This document shows, piece after piece, positions 5,708 to 14,963 of a stretch of 64,000 nt of DNA (the first letter of the stretch is position 1; each line of letters starts with the position of its first letter). Source of the stretch: Myxococcales bacterium (GTDB lineage: Bacteria; Myxococcota; Myxococcia; Myxococcales; Myxococcaceae); the NCBI GenBank assembly GCA_016191815.1, contig JACPVI010000071.1, positions 1 to 64,000 on the forward strand, in the 5' to 3' direction. Under the pieces are notes generated by a model. The model was not told the DNA's origin. It saw only the letters and a list, made by a program, of their open reading frames with translations, and did no database searches. The position numbers and the translations under genes are program-made.

Positions 5708-8416
5708 ATGGGCGGGGGCCAGGCCAGCCTGAAGACGGAAGCGGTCGCCCCCGAGGTCGACCTCGGCGCCTCCACGCCGATGATGCGCCAGTACCTGGAG
5801 ACCAAGGCGCAGCATCCCGACGCCTTCCTCTTCTTCCGGCTCGGCGACTTCTACGAATTGTTCTTCGAGGACGCCATCCGCGCGGCGGAGATTCTCCAGA
5901 TCACCCTCACCGCGCGCTCCAAGGGCAACGAGCGGGTCCCCATGTGCGGGGTGCCCTACCACGCGGCGCGGCGCTACCTGGCCAGGCTCGTCGAGGCCGG
6001 GCACAAGGTCGCCATCTGCGAGCAGGTGGAGGAGCCCTTGGGCCCGGGCATCGTCCGCCGAGAGGTGCTGCGGGTGATCACCCCGGCGATGGCGCTCGAC
6101 GAGGAGCTGCTCGAGGCCTCGGAGAACAACTTCCTCGCCGCGGTCGCGCCCAAAGACGGCGACAGCTTGGGCGCCGCCCTGCTCGACGCCTCCACCGGCG
6201 AGTTCTTGGCGCTCGCGCCGGCCTCGGAGGATGAATTGGTCGAGGAGCTGCGCCGGGCCGAGCCAAGGGAGCTGTTGGTCCCTTCGCGCTTGGCTGCCTC
6301 CGCCGAGCTCGAAGGGCTCAAGGCCGCGCTCTCCCGCCCCGTGCCCGTGGCCTCGGTCGAGGACGGGGCCTTCGACCCCTCCCGCGCCGCCGCCTTCTTG
6401 AAGGCGCATTTCCAGGTGGCCTCGCTCGATGGCTTTGGGCTTTCGGAATCGGGAGCCACCCGGGCCGCGGTTGGCGCCGCCGGCGCCGCGCTCCGGTACC
6501 TCAAGGACACCCAGCGCCACCCGGCCTCTCACGTGGACCGCATCAGCCTCGCAAGGCGCGAAGGCCAGCTGGTGATCGACGAGACCTCCCGGGCAAACCT
6601 CGAGGTGCTGCGGAGCCTGCGCGACGGCTCCCGGAAGGGCTCGCTGCTCGGAGTGGTCGACCGGACCGTCACCGCCATGGGCGCCCGGAGGCTCTCGAGG
6701 TGGCTCTCCGCGCCGCTCGGGCAGGTGGCGGCGATCGAGGCCCGGCTGGACGCGGTGGAGGAGCTCTCGGAGAAGAGCGTCTACCGGGAGGAGCTGTCTT
6801 TGGCGCTGAGGGGAGTCGCGGACCTCGAGCGGCTGTGCGCCCGGCTTTCGCTCGCGGCTGGCAACGCGCGAGACTTGAGGGCCCTGGGCCATTCGCTCGG
6901 CGCGCTGCCAAGGCTGTGCCAGGGGATCTCCCGGTGGGAGGCTGCGCTGCTCAAGGCCCTCCTCATGCCTCTGGAAGCTCCCGGGCTCGCCGAGCTTGGG
7001 GAGGAGATCGATCGGGCCGTCGTCGAAGAGCCGCCGGTGCCGCTCAAGGAGGGGGGCCTCATCAAGGCCGGCTACGCAGCGGAGCTGGACGAGCTGTTGA
7101 CCCTCTCCAGCTCGAGCAAGGACTTTCTCCTCAAGCTGGAAGCCCGAGAGCGGGGAAGGACCGGCATCGGCTCGCTCAAGGTGCGCTTCAACAAGGTGTT
7201 CGGCTACTACCTCGAGGTGACCAAGCCCAACCTCCATCTGGTGCCCAACGACTACGTCCGCAAGCAGACCACCGTGGGGGCGGAGCGCTTCGTCACCGAG
7301 GAGCTGAAGGAGCACGAGGAGAAGGTGCTCACCGCCGAGGAGAAGCGGTTCGAGCTGGAGTACCGGCTGTTCGAGGAGCTGAGGGCGAAGGTGGCGGCGG
7401 CGGCCCCCGCCATCCGCGGGGCGGCGGACGCGCTCGCCACCCTCGACGCGCTCGTGTCCTTCGCCCGCTGCGCCGCGGAGTACGGCTACGCCCGGCCGAC
7501 GGTGGACGAGTCGGAGGTGATCGAGATCGAGGCCGGGCGCCATCCGGTGGTGGAGCGAGCCTTGAAGGGCGAGCTCTTCGTCCCCAACGACGTGCGGCTG
7601 GACCAGAAGGAGTCGCAGATCCTGGTGATCACCGGGCCGAACATGGCGGGGAAGAGCACGGTGATGCGCCAGGTGGCGCTGATCGTGCTCCTCGCTCAGG
7701 CCGGCTCTTTCGTGCCCGCCAAGCGCGCGCGGATCGGGCTGTGCGACCGTATCTTCACCAGGGTGGGGGCGGCGGACAACCTGGCCCGCGGCCAGTCCAC
7801 CTTCATGGTGGAGATGACCGAGACGGCCAACATCCTCCACCACGCCACCTCGAAGAGCCTGGTGGTGCTGGACGAGATCGGCCGGGGCACCTCCACCTTC
7901 GACGGGCTGTCGATCGCCTGGGCGGTGGCGGAGCACCTTTGCGACCGGGTGGGGGCGAGGACCCTGTTCGCCACCCACTACCACGAGCTGACCGATCTCT
8001 CCCGGGAGAGGCCGAAGGTGAGGAACTGCTGCGTCGCGGTGAGGGAGCAGATGGGGAGGGTGATCTTCCTTCGGAAGCTGGTTCCCGGGGCCGCCAGCCG
8101 CTCCTACGGCATCGAGGTGGCCAAGCTCGCCGGGCTGCCGAAGGAAGTGGTCCGGCGGGCGAGGGAGATTCTCTCCAACCTGGAATCGGGAGAGCTGGAC
8201 GACGCCGGCCGGCCGAGGCTCACCCATGGAGCGGCGAGGGCTTCGATCGACCAGCTCGGCCTGTTCGCCTCGGAGAGGCCGGCGAGGCTCACCACCGCCC
8301 AGGAGAAAGTCATCGAAGAGCTGAGGCAGCTCTCGGTGGACGTTACCACTCCTCTGGAGGCGCTGAGCGCGGTAGCCCGGTGGAAGCGAGAGGTGAGCGG
8401 CAAGGCCGGCGAGTAG
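5708..8416 (+). CDS. mutS: DNA mismatch repair protein MutS
   Basis: 902 residues, the usual size for MutS. It recognises mispaired or slipped bases and starts mismatch repair with MutL. The mismatch-reading motif GDFYELF (Phe48, Glu50) is intact. The connector, lever and clamp regions follow. The ATPase has Walker A TGPNMAGKST near residue 641, DNLARGQSTFMVEM, Walker B VVLDEIGRGTSTFDG near 720, and the ATHYHEL switch. The C-terminal SIDQLGLF region looks like the start of the tail used for dimer/tetramer assembly and clamp contact. ATG at 5708 follows AAGGAGGG. It ends 7 bp from a convergent gene, with no clear terminator between them. Confidence 0.98.
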   Translation: MGGGQASLKTEAVAPEVDLGASTPMMRQYLETKAQHPDAFLFFRLGDFYELFFEDAIRAAEILQITLTARSKGNERVPMCGVPYHAARRYLARLVEAGHKVAICEQVEEPLGPGIVRREVLRVITPAMALDEELLEASENNFLAAVAPKDGDSLGAALLDASTGEFLALAPASEDELVEELRRAEPRELLVPSRLAASAELEGLKAALSRPVPVASVEDGAFDPSRAAAFLKAHFQVASLDGFGLSESGATRAAVGAAGAALRYLKDTQRHPASHVDRISLARREGQLVIDETSRANLEVLRSLRDGSRKGSLLGVVDRTVTAMGARRLSRWLSAPLGQVAAIEARLDAVEELSEKSVYREELSLALRGVADLERLCARLSLAAGNARDLRALGHSLGALPRLCQGISRWEAALLKALLMPLEAPGLAELGEEIDRAVVEEPPVPLKEGGLIKAGYAAELDELLTLSSSSKDFLLKLEARERGRTGIGSLKVRFNKVFGYYLEVTKPNLHLVPNDYVRKQTTVGAERFVTEELKEHEEKVLTAEEKRFELEYRLFEELRAKVAAAAPAIRGAADALATLDALVSFARCAAEYGYARPTVDESEVIEIEAGRHPVVERALKGELFVPNDVRLDQKESQILVITGPNMAGKSTVMRQVALIVLLAQAGSFVPAKRARIGLCDRIFTRVGAADNLARGQSTFMVEMTETANILHHATSKSLVVLDEIGRGTSTFDGLSIAWAVAEHLCDRVGARTLFATHYHELTDLSRERPKVRNCCVAVREQMGRVIFLRKLVPGAASRSYGIEVAKLAGLPKEVVRRAREILSNLESGELDDAGRPRLTHGAARASIDQLGLFASERPARLTTAQEKVIEELRQLSVDVTTPLEALSAVARWKREVSGKAGE

Positions 8417-8423
8417 GCGTGGA

Positions 8424-9317
8424 TCAGAGGTGGTAGAAGAACTCGAACGCGAAGACGCCCAGCGCCTCGAGGAGAGTGAGGCGGTTTCCGCGCTGCTTCG
8501 CCGCCGCGGCCACGTTCGGCTTCCCGTCCGGACCCGGCTCGTCCGGGCGAACCACGCACAAGAGCTTCTGCTTCACCTCCTTGGGCAATGCCAGCACCGG
8601 CATGCCTTTTTGGGAGGCCTCCACCGCGCCGGCGAGATCCGTCCTGTGCCACCCCCGCATCGGCCCCTCGTGGCGGAGCCAGTCGCAGGTCTGCGCCAGC
8701 GTCAGCTCCTTCGCCCCCACGAAGTGCGGCACCTCCGCGTTCATCGCCCGGGTGACGTCCCAGACGAAGATGTGGGCGCGCGGCTTCTCGGGCCCGTCCG
8801 GCTGGTAGCGCGGGTTATGGCCGACCGCGAACTGATCGATCACCAACCGGTATAGCTCCGGTGAGCGGCGGCCCTCGCGGCTCTGCACCGGGGCGTTGGT
8901 GGCGCGCCACAGCTCCGTAGAGGTCACCTCCTCGGCCGGAGTCTGGCCGTTGTAGGCGGCGCCGAGCGAGGTGGGCTCCTCGCCGTCGGGCTCCTCCTCG
9001 CGGGAGGGGCCGCGGGCGCGGCCGAGCACAGTCTCGAGCTGCGTGCGCTCGTCCTCCCCGTGGAAGGAAGAGGCCAGCCGGCGCTGGTGGTAGTGCGCGG
9101 CCGAAGGGTCCGCCTTCGCGGGCGGCGGCGGCGCAGGCGGAGCGGCAGCGGCGGGCGGGGCGGGCAGGGGTGCTTGAGCCGGAATGGAGCCGGTGGCGTG
9201 GCGCGGCGCCGAAGAGCGGCTCTGAAAGCCCGGCGAGCTCATTGTCCTCGGGGGGACGGCGGACCTCGGCCTGGGGCTGGCGCCCGAGGGAGAGGTGTCC
9301 TCGAAGTCGGAGTCCAT
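8424..9317 (-). CDS. CHAP/amidase-like domain protein with apparently lost catalytic residues
   Basis: A 297-residue protein. Residues 1-70 are Ser/Pro/Ala-rich and disordered. The C-terminal half (PELYRLVIDQFAVGHNPRYQP, AHIFVWDVTRAMNAEVPHFVGAKELT, CDWLRHEGPMRGWHRTD, KLLCVVRPDEPGPDG) resembles myxobacterial cysteine amidase/CHAP-like domains, whose motif reads (as I recall) C-N-I-F-V-W-D-V-T-R, followed later by a G-H-x-A-V-V-R-P block. Here the nucleophile position reads A-H-I-F and the catalytic-His block reads L-L-C-V-V-R-P, so both may be missing. This would make it a pseudoenzyme, perhaps a binding or regulatory protein. No signal peptide is seen. The start is uncertain; an in-frame ATG at 9368 adds 17 residues. 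Divergent from the amidase gene. Confidence 0.6.
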   Translation of the reverse strand: MDSDFEDTSPSGASPRPRSAVPPRTMSSPGFQSRSSAPRHATGSIPAQAPLPAPPAAAAPPAPPPPAKADPSAAHYHQRRLASSFHGEDERTQLETVLGRARGPSREEEPDGEEPTSLGAAYNGQTPAEEVTSTELWRATNAPVQSREGRRSPELYRLVIDQFAVGHNPRYQPDGPEKPRAHIFVWDVTRAMNAEVPHFVGAKELTLAQTCDWLRHEGPMRGWHRTDLAGAVEASQKGMPVLALPKEVKQKLLCVVRPDEPGPDGKPNVAAAAKQRGNRLTLLEALGVFAFEFFYHL

Positions 9318-9427
9318 CGGCCGGCGCCGATCCTTTGGCCCCCGTCCTCCGGCATCGTGCTGCGGCATTCCGGACCGCATTCTAGCCGCGAGACGCGGAA
9401 AATTTGCCCGCATGTGGGCGGTGGGCT

Positions 9428-9446
9428 CACACTGGATCCAAGTGTG
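9428..9446. promoter_or_regulatory. Inverted repeat just upstream of the amidase start
   Basis: CACACT-N7-AGTGTG ends 9 bp before the amidase ATG, in the divergent gap with the CHAP-like gene. It could be an operator or a hairpin masking the ribosome site; no Shine-Dalgarno sequence is otherwise obvious. Confidence 0.35.
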
Positions 9447-9455
9447 GGCTTGGCG

Positions 9456-11267
9456 ATGAGATGGAGATGGTGGGCTCTTTGGGCGTATCTGGCGGCGCCC
9501 CCCGCCTGGGCGGGAGAGGACGCCGCCGAGCCTGCCTATCAGCAGGCCCGCACCGCCTACTATGAGCTGAAGGGAGACGCGGAGAAGAGGAAGCTCCGGC
9601 ACCACTGGCTCAACACCGCCCGGAAGTTCGCACAGGTGGCGAGCCGCTACCCGACAAGTCCGAGGGCACCTGACGCCCTCTACACCGCCGGAGGGCTGTA
9701 CTCGGAGCTGAGCCAGTTGTCGGGGGACCGGGAGGACCAAAGCGCGGCCGTCACTTCCTACCAGAGGCTTCTCGAATCGAGCCCCGGGCACCGGCTGGCC
9801 GACGACGCGGCGTTCGCGCTGGCACACCTTCAAGCGGAGCGGCTGGGGGACGCGAAGGCGGCGCGGCGGACGGTCGAGGCGTGGCTCGCGAAGAGCGGCC
9901 GCGGCGACCGCGCCGGCGAGCTCAAGTCGTTCCTTGCCGGGCTACCCGGTGCCGACGCGCCCTCCGCGCCCGCCGAAGCCATTGCCAGCGGCGTCAAGGC
10001 GAGACCGCAGGCGCCCTCTGCGCCCGGAGGGCCAAGCGACCGAGTCAGCAGGGGGAAACCCGAGGCGCCCTCCGCGCCCGGAGGGAACTTCACCAGCAAG
10101 CGCAGTTCGAAGAGCGCGGAGAAGGCGGACGCCGAGCCCACCTCCCGGGCGAGCAAGGCGAAGCCCGAGGGAGGGTCGGCGCTCGCCGAGGCCATCGCCC
10201 GCGCCAGCGAGGCCAAGCCCGAGGAGAAGCCCGCACCCTCGGTGGAGCGGGGTGCGTCTCATCCTGAGCCAGCAGAGCTGACCGGTCGCCCAAAGCGGAG
10301 CGAAGCGGATTCGAGCGGCCTGTCCCGAGCGGAGTCGAGCGGCCGTCCTCGAGCTCACTCGGGCCGGACGGGAGCTGCTGTGCACAAGGAGAGCCACTCC
10401 CGCGAGGAGAAGGGCCTCGCCTTGCCCACCCTCAAGGACATCCAGGAGAAGCTGCGAGGGGTGCGAGTGGGCGAATCGGAGCCCTCTGAAGATCCTGCCG
10501 CCGCCCGGGTGAAAAAAGCCGCCGCCACCCTTGAGAGCGCCCCGGCCGAGGTGACCCTGGCCGAGCAGCTCGGCCTCAAGGTGCGCAGGGTGGTGGTGGA
10601 TCCTGGCCACGGCGGGCACGACACCGGCGCCGTGGGCTCCTCGGGGCTCGCGGAAAAGGAGGTGGCGCTGGGGATCGCCAAGCACCTCGCCGAGGAACTG
10701 TCGGACGCCGGCGTGGAGGTGGTGCTCACCCGCGAGGACGACCGCTTCCTCAAGCTGGAGGAGCGCGCGCAGATGGCCAACGAGGCGGCCGGCGACCTCT
10801 TCATCTCCATCCACTGCAACTCGGCGCCTTCGAAGAAGCTCCGCGGCCTCGAGACCTACAGCCTCAACGTGGCCTCCGACCGGTACTCGGTCCGGCTGGC
10901 CGCCCGGGAGAACGCCTCCTCGGAGAGGGGCATCTCCGACCTGGAGCTGATCCTCGCCGACCTCGCCACCAAGGCGAACACCGACGAATCCAGCCGGCTC
11001 GCCGAGCGGGTGCAGCGCGGCCTGGTGGCCCACCTCGGAGGCAAGTACAAGGGCATCAGGGACCTCGGCCACAAGCAGGCCCTCTTCTACGTGCTCCTCG
11101 GTGCGAGGATGCCCGCCATCCTGGTGGAGGCCGCGTTCCTTTCGAACCCCGAGGAGGAGAAGCTGCTCGCCCGCGAGGAGTACCGCCGCGACGTCGCGCG
11201 GGCGATCGCCTCGTCGGTGCTCGAGGCGTTCGGCGACCGGATGAGGCTGGCAAAGGCCGACTGGTAG
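9456..11267 (+). CDS. N-acetylmuramoyl-L-alanine amidase (Amidase_3) with N-terminal TPR region
   Basis: A 603-residue exported peptidoglycan amidase that cleaves the bond between muramic acid and the stem peptide, usually for daughter-cell separation. Residues 1-19 are a signal peptide ending at AWA. Residues 20-155 hold TPR-like helices (YQQARTAYYELKGD, ARKFAQVASRYPTSPRAPDALYTAGGLY). Residues 170-330 are a long low-complexity linker with repeated SAPGG and AS.AKPE units. The zinc amidase domain (about 375-595) has the ligands DPGHGG, EKEVALGI and SIHCNS, and the catalytic Glu in AILVEAAFLSNPEEE. The ATG at 9456 is chosen because it starts the signal peptide. glnD follows after a short gap that carries an imperfect duplication of this gene's 3' end. 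Confidence 0.95.
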   Translation: MRWRWWALWAYLAAPPAWAGEDAAEPAYQQARTAYYELKGDAEKRKLRHHWLNTARKFAQVASRYPTSPRAPDALYTAGGLYSELSQLSGDREDQSAAVTSYQRLLESSPGHRLADDAAFALAHLQAERLGDAKAARRTVEAWLAKSGRGDRAGELKSFLAGLPGADAPSAPAEAIASGVKARPQAPSAPGGPSDRVSRGKPEAPSAPGGNFTSKRSSKSAEKADAEPTSRASKAKPEGGSALAEAIARASEAKPEEKPAPSVERGASHPEPAELTGRPKRSEADSSGLSRAESSGRPRAHSGRTGAAVHKESHSREEKGLALPTLKDIQEKLRGVRVGESEPSEDPAAARVKKAAATLESAPAEVTLAEQLGLKVRRVVVDPGHGGHDTGAVGSSGLAEKEVALGIAKHLAEELSDAGVEVVLTREDDRFLKLEERAQMANEAAGDLFISIHCNSAPSKKLRGLETYSLNVASDRYSVRLAARENASSERGISDLELILADLATKANTDESSRLAERVQRGLVAHLGGKYKGIRDLGHKQALFYVLLGARMPAILVEAAFLSNPEEEKLLAREEYRRDVARAIASSVLEAFGDRMRLAKADW

Positions 11268-11348
11268 CGGAGGACGGGAGGGCTGCCGCCCGGTCGGTGC
11301 TCGAGCCCCCGTCATCCGCATGAAGCTGGCGGAGGCCGACTGGTGCGC
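11211..11348 (+). repeat. Imperfect tandem duplication of the amidase 3' end
   Basis: Bases 11211-11269, encoding the end of the amidase (SSVLEAFGDRMRLAKADW and stop), recur at 11291-11348 with a 79-80 bp offset: TCGGTGCTCGAG and GAGGCCGACTGG-type blocks match, with scattered substitutions and one indel. The second copy no longer carries the reading frame and lies immediately before glnD, whose start may have been redefined by it. Confidence 0.65.
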
Positions 11349-11366
11349 GGTAGTAAGCCAGCCCGG

Positions 11367-14036
11367 ATGTTCGATCTCTCCGCGCTCCTCCCGGTGCCAC
11401 CGCCGCTCACCCACCGGGAGGAGCGGCGAAAGATGCCCGAGCTTCCGCCCGGCGCGCAGGGAGACCGGCTCGAGCGCGCCCGCTCCTACCTCGCCGCCGT
11501 GCGCTCCAAGTCCGAGGAGTACCACCGCGCCCGCCTGGCGGGCCTCTCGGTGTGCCGGTTGATCACCGAGGGGATGGATCGGCTCCTCCAGGGGCTGTTC
11601 GCGGAGCTGTCGGGGGAGCTATCCGCCTCCGGGCTCTGCCTCGCCGCGCTGGGCGGCTACGGAAGGAAGGAGCTGGCGCCGAGATCCGACGTGGACCTGC
11701 TCCTGCTGCGCGGCGGGAAGGCGAAAGAGGCGCCGCTTATGGAGCTGGCCCGGCTCTTCACGACGCTGCTTTGGGACCTCAAGCTCCAGGTGGGCTGGAG
11801 CGCCCGCACCGCCTTCGAGTGCGCGGGTGCCGCCGAGGCGGACCATACCGTCCGCACCGCGCTGCTCGACTGCCGCTTCCTGGCCGGCGACCAAGAGGTG
11901 TACCGCGAGCTGGAGGGGAAGGTGCTGCACGAGCTGTTGGCGAAACGGGCGGAGGCCTTCATCGCCGACAAGCGGGCCGAGCTGGCCCAAAGGCGCGAGC
12001 GCTTCGGCGACTCGGTGTACCTGCTCGAGCCGCACGTGAAGCAGGGGGAGGGAGGGCTGCGCGATCTCGAGGCGGCGCTCTGGATCGCCCAGGCGCGCTT
12101 CCGCACCCGGGGGCTCACCGGCCTGCTAAAGAAGTCGGTGCTCCCCGCCTCCGAGGTGGCCACCCTCGGAGCGGCGCGGGATTTCTTGCTCCGGGTTCGA
12201 AACCACCTCCACTGCGTCACCGGCCGAAAAGAGGACCGGCCCACCTTCGAGCTGCAGGAAGCGGTGGCGCACTTTCTGGGCTACGCGCAGAGCGAGAGCG
12301 AGGGCCTGGCGGTCGAGCAGTTCATGCGGCACTACTACCTGTGCGCCAAGGCCATCCGGCGCGCGGCCGACAGCCTGATTGCCCGCTGCGAGGAGACGGC
12401 GCAGAAACCCGTTCGCGACGAGCGGCGCTTCGGGCCCTTCCGGGTGTTCCGGGGGCGGCTCACCGTCGAGGACGCCGGTCTGTTGCAGGAGGATCCCTCG
12501 AGCATCCTCCGGCTGTTCCGCGTCTCGGAGGAGGAGGGGCTCCCCCTCTACTCCTGGGCGCGCGATCAGGTGGCTCAGGCCCTGCCGGCGCTCGCGCGGG
12601 AGCGGGGTGGGCCCCGGGTGGTGGAGGAGGCGCTCGCCCTCTTCTCCCGGCCGGGCACCCGCGGGCAGTTCCTCTTCGAGCTGCACGAGGTGGGCGCGTT
12701 GGGGGCGCTCCTGCCGGAGTTCGGCCGGATCACCGCCCGCGCCAGCCATGACCTCTACCACGTGTACACCGTGGACCTGCACTCGCTGTTCGCCACCCGA
12801 AGGCTGTACCAGCTCCGGGCGGGGGACCTGATCGCGGCCGAGCCGGCGAAGAGCCGGGTGATGCAGGAGCTTTCGGATCCGCTCCCCCTCACCCTGGCCG
12901 CCCTGCTCCACGACTGCGGCAAGGGGATGGGCGGCCAGCACTCCTTGCGGGGGATGGAGTTCGTGCGGGAGGTGTGCCTTCGGCTTGGGCTCACCGTTCC
13001 GCAGCGGGAGCTGGTCGAGTTCCTGGTCCGGGAGCACCTCGCCATGAGCCATACCGCCCAGAGGAGAGATCTCGCCGATCCGGATCTCCTGGCGGACTTC
13101 GCCCGGCTGTGCGGCGGGGTGGACAGGCTCTCTTGCCTCTACCTGCTCACCTGGGCGGACATCAGCTCGGTGGGGCCAAACATGTGGACCGAATGGAAGG
13201 CGAGGCTCCACGACGAGCTGTTCCTCAAGGCCAGGGAGCGGCTGGCGCATGGGCGCTCCGAGGCGAGCGCGGCCCAGTCCAAGGAACGCCTGCTTTCGGC
13301 CTGGCGAAGCCTGATGGGCGAAGAGCGTGCATTGGCGCTCGCCGGCACGATGCCCGAGCGGTACTTCGCCACCACCGAGCCCAAGGAGGCGCTCCTCCAC
13401 GCGCGGCTTCTGGCGCGGGCTCGCCTGATGGCGCTATCCGCGGCGGTGCGGCAGCGGCGGGAGGGAGGCCACACCGAGCTGACCCTCTGCGCCACCGACC
13501 GGCCCGGCCTGCTCAAGCTCTTCACCGGCGTGTTGGCGGCCTACCGGATCGACATCCTCCGGGCGCGGGTCCTCTCCACGCGCGACGGGCTGGCGCTCGA
13601 CAGCTTCGACGTGCAGGGTCCGGGCGCGAAGCGGCTCGACGCCCCCAGGTGGCGCGCGGCGCGGGCGGACCTCTTTCGGGCTCTGGAAGGGAAGACCACC
13701 GTGGAGGAGGTGCAAAGGCGCCGCCGCACTACCGCGCTCTTCCAGCGGCCGCTGCCGAAGGTGCAAACGCACGTCAGCGTGGACAACCGCGCCTCGGCCA
13801 AGTTCAGCGTGGTGGACGTGCGCGCCGAGGATCGGGTGGGGCTGTTGCACGCCATCGCCTCCGCCCTCAGCGGCGCGGGGCTGGAGATCACCCTGGCGAA
13901 GATCGCCACCGAGGCGCACTCCGCGATCGACTCCTTCTACGTCACCCGGCGGGGGGAGAAGGTGGTAGCGCCCGAGGAAGTGGAGGCGCTGGTGGCCACC
14001 GTGCAGCGGGCGATCGAGGAGCTGCAGCGAGGTTAG
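11367..14036 (+). CDS. glnD: Bifunctional PII uridylyltransferase/uridylyl-removing enzyme GlnD
   Basis: About 889 residues, normal for GlnD. It senses glutamine and adds or removes UMP on PII proteins, linking nitrogen status to GlnB/GlnK. Domains in order: nucleotidyltransferase with GGYGRKEL and SDVDLLLL (near residue 95); GlnD-type linker helices (EPHVKQGEGGLRDLEAALWIA); HD phosphohydrolase with LLHDCGKGMGGQHS (near 513) for de-uridylylation; two ACT domains (TLCATDRPGLLKLFTGVL near 702, VRAEDRVGLLHAIASAL near 812) that bind glutamine. The start is ambiguous: ATG 11367 (MFDLSALLP) is preferred over GTG 11343, whose upstream sequence is the duplicated amidase tail. The next gene begins 6 bp after its stop. 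Confidence 0.95.
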   Translation: MFDLSALLPVPPPLTHREERRKMPELPPGAQGDRLERARSYLAAVRSKSEEYHRARLAGLSVCRLITEGMDRLLQGLFAELSGELSASGLCLAALGGYGRKELAPRSDVDLLLLRGGKAKEAPLMELARLFTTLLWDLKLQVGWSARTAFECAGAAEADHTVRTALLDCRFLAGDQEVYRELEGKVLHELLAKRAEAFIADKRAELAQRRERFGDSVYLLEPHVKQGEGGLRDLEAALWIAQARFRTRGLTGLLKKSVLPASEVATLGAARDFLLRVRNHLHCVTGRKEDRPTFELQEAVAHFLGYAQSESEGLAVEQFMRHYYLCAKAIRRAADSLIARCEETAQKPVRDERRFGPFRVFRGRLTVEDAGLLQEDPSSILRLFRVSEEEGLPLYSWARDQVAQALPALARERGGPRVVEEALALFSRPGTRGQFLFELHEVGALGALLPEFGRITARASHDLYHVYTVDLHSLFATRRLYQLRAGDLIAAEPAKSRVMQELSDPLPLTLAALLHDCGKGMGGQHSLRGMEFVREVCLRLGLTVPQRELVEFLVREHLAMSHTAQRRDLADPDLLADFARLCGGVDRLSCLYLLTWADISSVGPNMWTEWKARLHDELFLKARERLAHGRSEASAAQSKERLLSAWRSLMGEERALALAGTMPERYFATTEPKEALLHARLLARARLMALSAAVRQRREGGHTELTLCATDRPGLLKLFTGVLAAYRIDILRARVLSTRDGLALDSFDVQGPGAKRLDAPRWRAARADLFRALEGKTTVEEVQRRRRTTALFQRPLPKVQTHVSVDNRASAKFSVVDVRAEDRVGLLHAIASALSGAGLEITLAKIATEAHSAIDSFYVTRRGEKVVAPEEVEALVATVQRAIEELQRG

Positions 14037-14042
14037 ATCGCC

Positions 14043-14897
14043 GTGTGGAGGATCTCCGCCGCTCTCGCAGTCGCCGTGGCCGCCCTCCCGGCCTTCTCCC
14101 AGGAGCTTCCTGACCTCTCGCGTGTGCGTGGGATCCCACCGCCGCTGGGGCGAATCGACGACGTCCTGAGGCCTCCGCCGGAGGGAGGCCTGCCGGCCGA
14201 CGAGCGGGTGGCGGTGGGGCGGCTCGCCGGCTGCGAGGAGCCGCAGGCGCTCTTCCTCACCCGCTTCGTGAGCGGCGCCGCCCTGGCGGCCTCGCAGATC
14301 CAGGCTTGGCTCGAGTCGAAGGGTCCCGATGCTCCTTTGGGCCTCGAGCGGCGGTTGTTCGGTGGCCGCCCGCGGTTGGCCGAAGCGGTGCGGCGGGCGC
14401 AAAGTGGCGTCCCCACGGAGGAGGTGCCTTGCCCGCCGCTGCCGCTTTTGGACGGCTGGAAGCTGAGGGCCAAGAGGGCACCCGCGCGGCTGTGCCGTGG
14501 CGAGCGCGCGGGCCCGGGCGGCATCCACGCCTTCGTCGAACAAGGGGGAACCGGTTCATCGCGGCCCAAGCTCTCAACGCTTCCGGCTTCGAGGTCGCTC
14601 AGCCCAAGGCCGTTCGAGGGCGGGGCACGACCCGGGAGAAAAGCGGTGTCCGTCACCGCGTTGGTGCACCTCTCGCCGGCGCCGCTCGGACGCGCCGAAA
14701 GGTGCCGGCCCCGGTTGTCGGCGGTGCTCTTCGACGAGGGCGGCCATGCGCGGCTGCGCTACCACGCGGACTACGGCGCGGCGCTCTCGGTCGAGCTTTT
14801 GGGCGATGGGCGCCTCACCGTCGAGCTGACCTTCGATGAGGCGAGCGCGGTGTTCAAACCTTCCGCGAGCGAGATCCGCGTCAAGCGCTCGAATTGA
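14043..14897 (+). CDS. Secreted protein of unknown function
   Basis: A 284-residue frame opening with GTG 6 bp after glnD and starting with a signal peptide (MWRISAALAVAVAALPAFSQ). No family is recognised. The N-terminal third (DVLRPPPEGGLPADERVAVGRLAGC) and the C-terminal third (VTALVHLSPAPLGRAERCRPRLSAVLFDEGGHARLRYHADYGAALSVELL) read like real protein. The middle, about residues 155-205, is Arg/Pro/Ser-rich and could conceal compensating frameshifts. Probably co-transcribed with glnD. Confidence 0.6.
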   Translation: MWRISAALAVAVAALPAFSQELPDLSRVRGIPPPLGRIDDVLRPPPEGGLPADERVAVGRLAGCEEPQALFLTRFVSGAALAASQIQAWLESKGPDAPLGLERRLFGGRPRLAEAVRRAQSGVPTEEVPCPPLPLLDGWKLRAKRAPARLCRGERAGPGGIHAFVEQGGTGSSRPKLSTLPASRSLSPRPFEGGARPGRKAVSVTALVHLSPAPLGRAERCRPRLSAVLFDEGGHARLRYHADYGAALSVELLGDGRLTVELTFDEASAVFKPSASEIRVKRSN

Positions 14898-14940
14898 GCC
14901 CGGCCCTCGACTCCGCCCGGACTGAGAGCCCGGATCGAGG

Positions 14941-14963
14941 CAACTGATCGCGAGGATCAGTTG
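14941..14963. terminator. Hairpin at a convergent gene junction
   Basis: CAACTGATC and GATCAGTTG form a perfect 9-bp stem with a five-base loop. It overlaps the stop codon of the leftward lipoprotein gene and lies 44 bp after the stop of the rightward gene, the expected place for a bidirectional terminator, but neither side has a U-tract. Confidence 0.45.
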
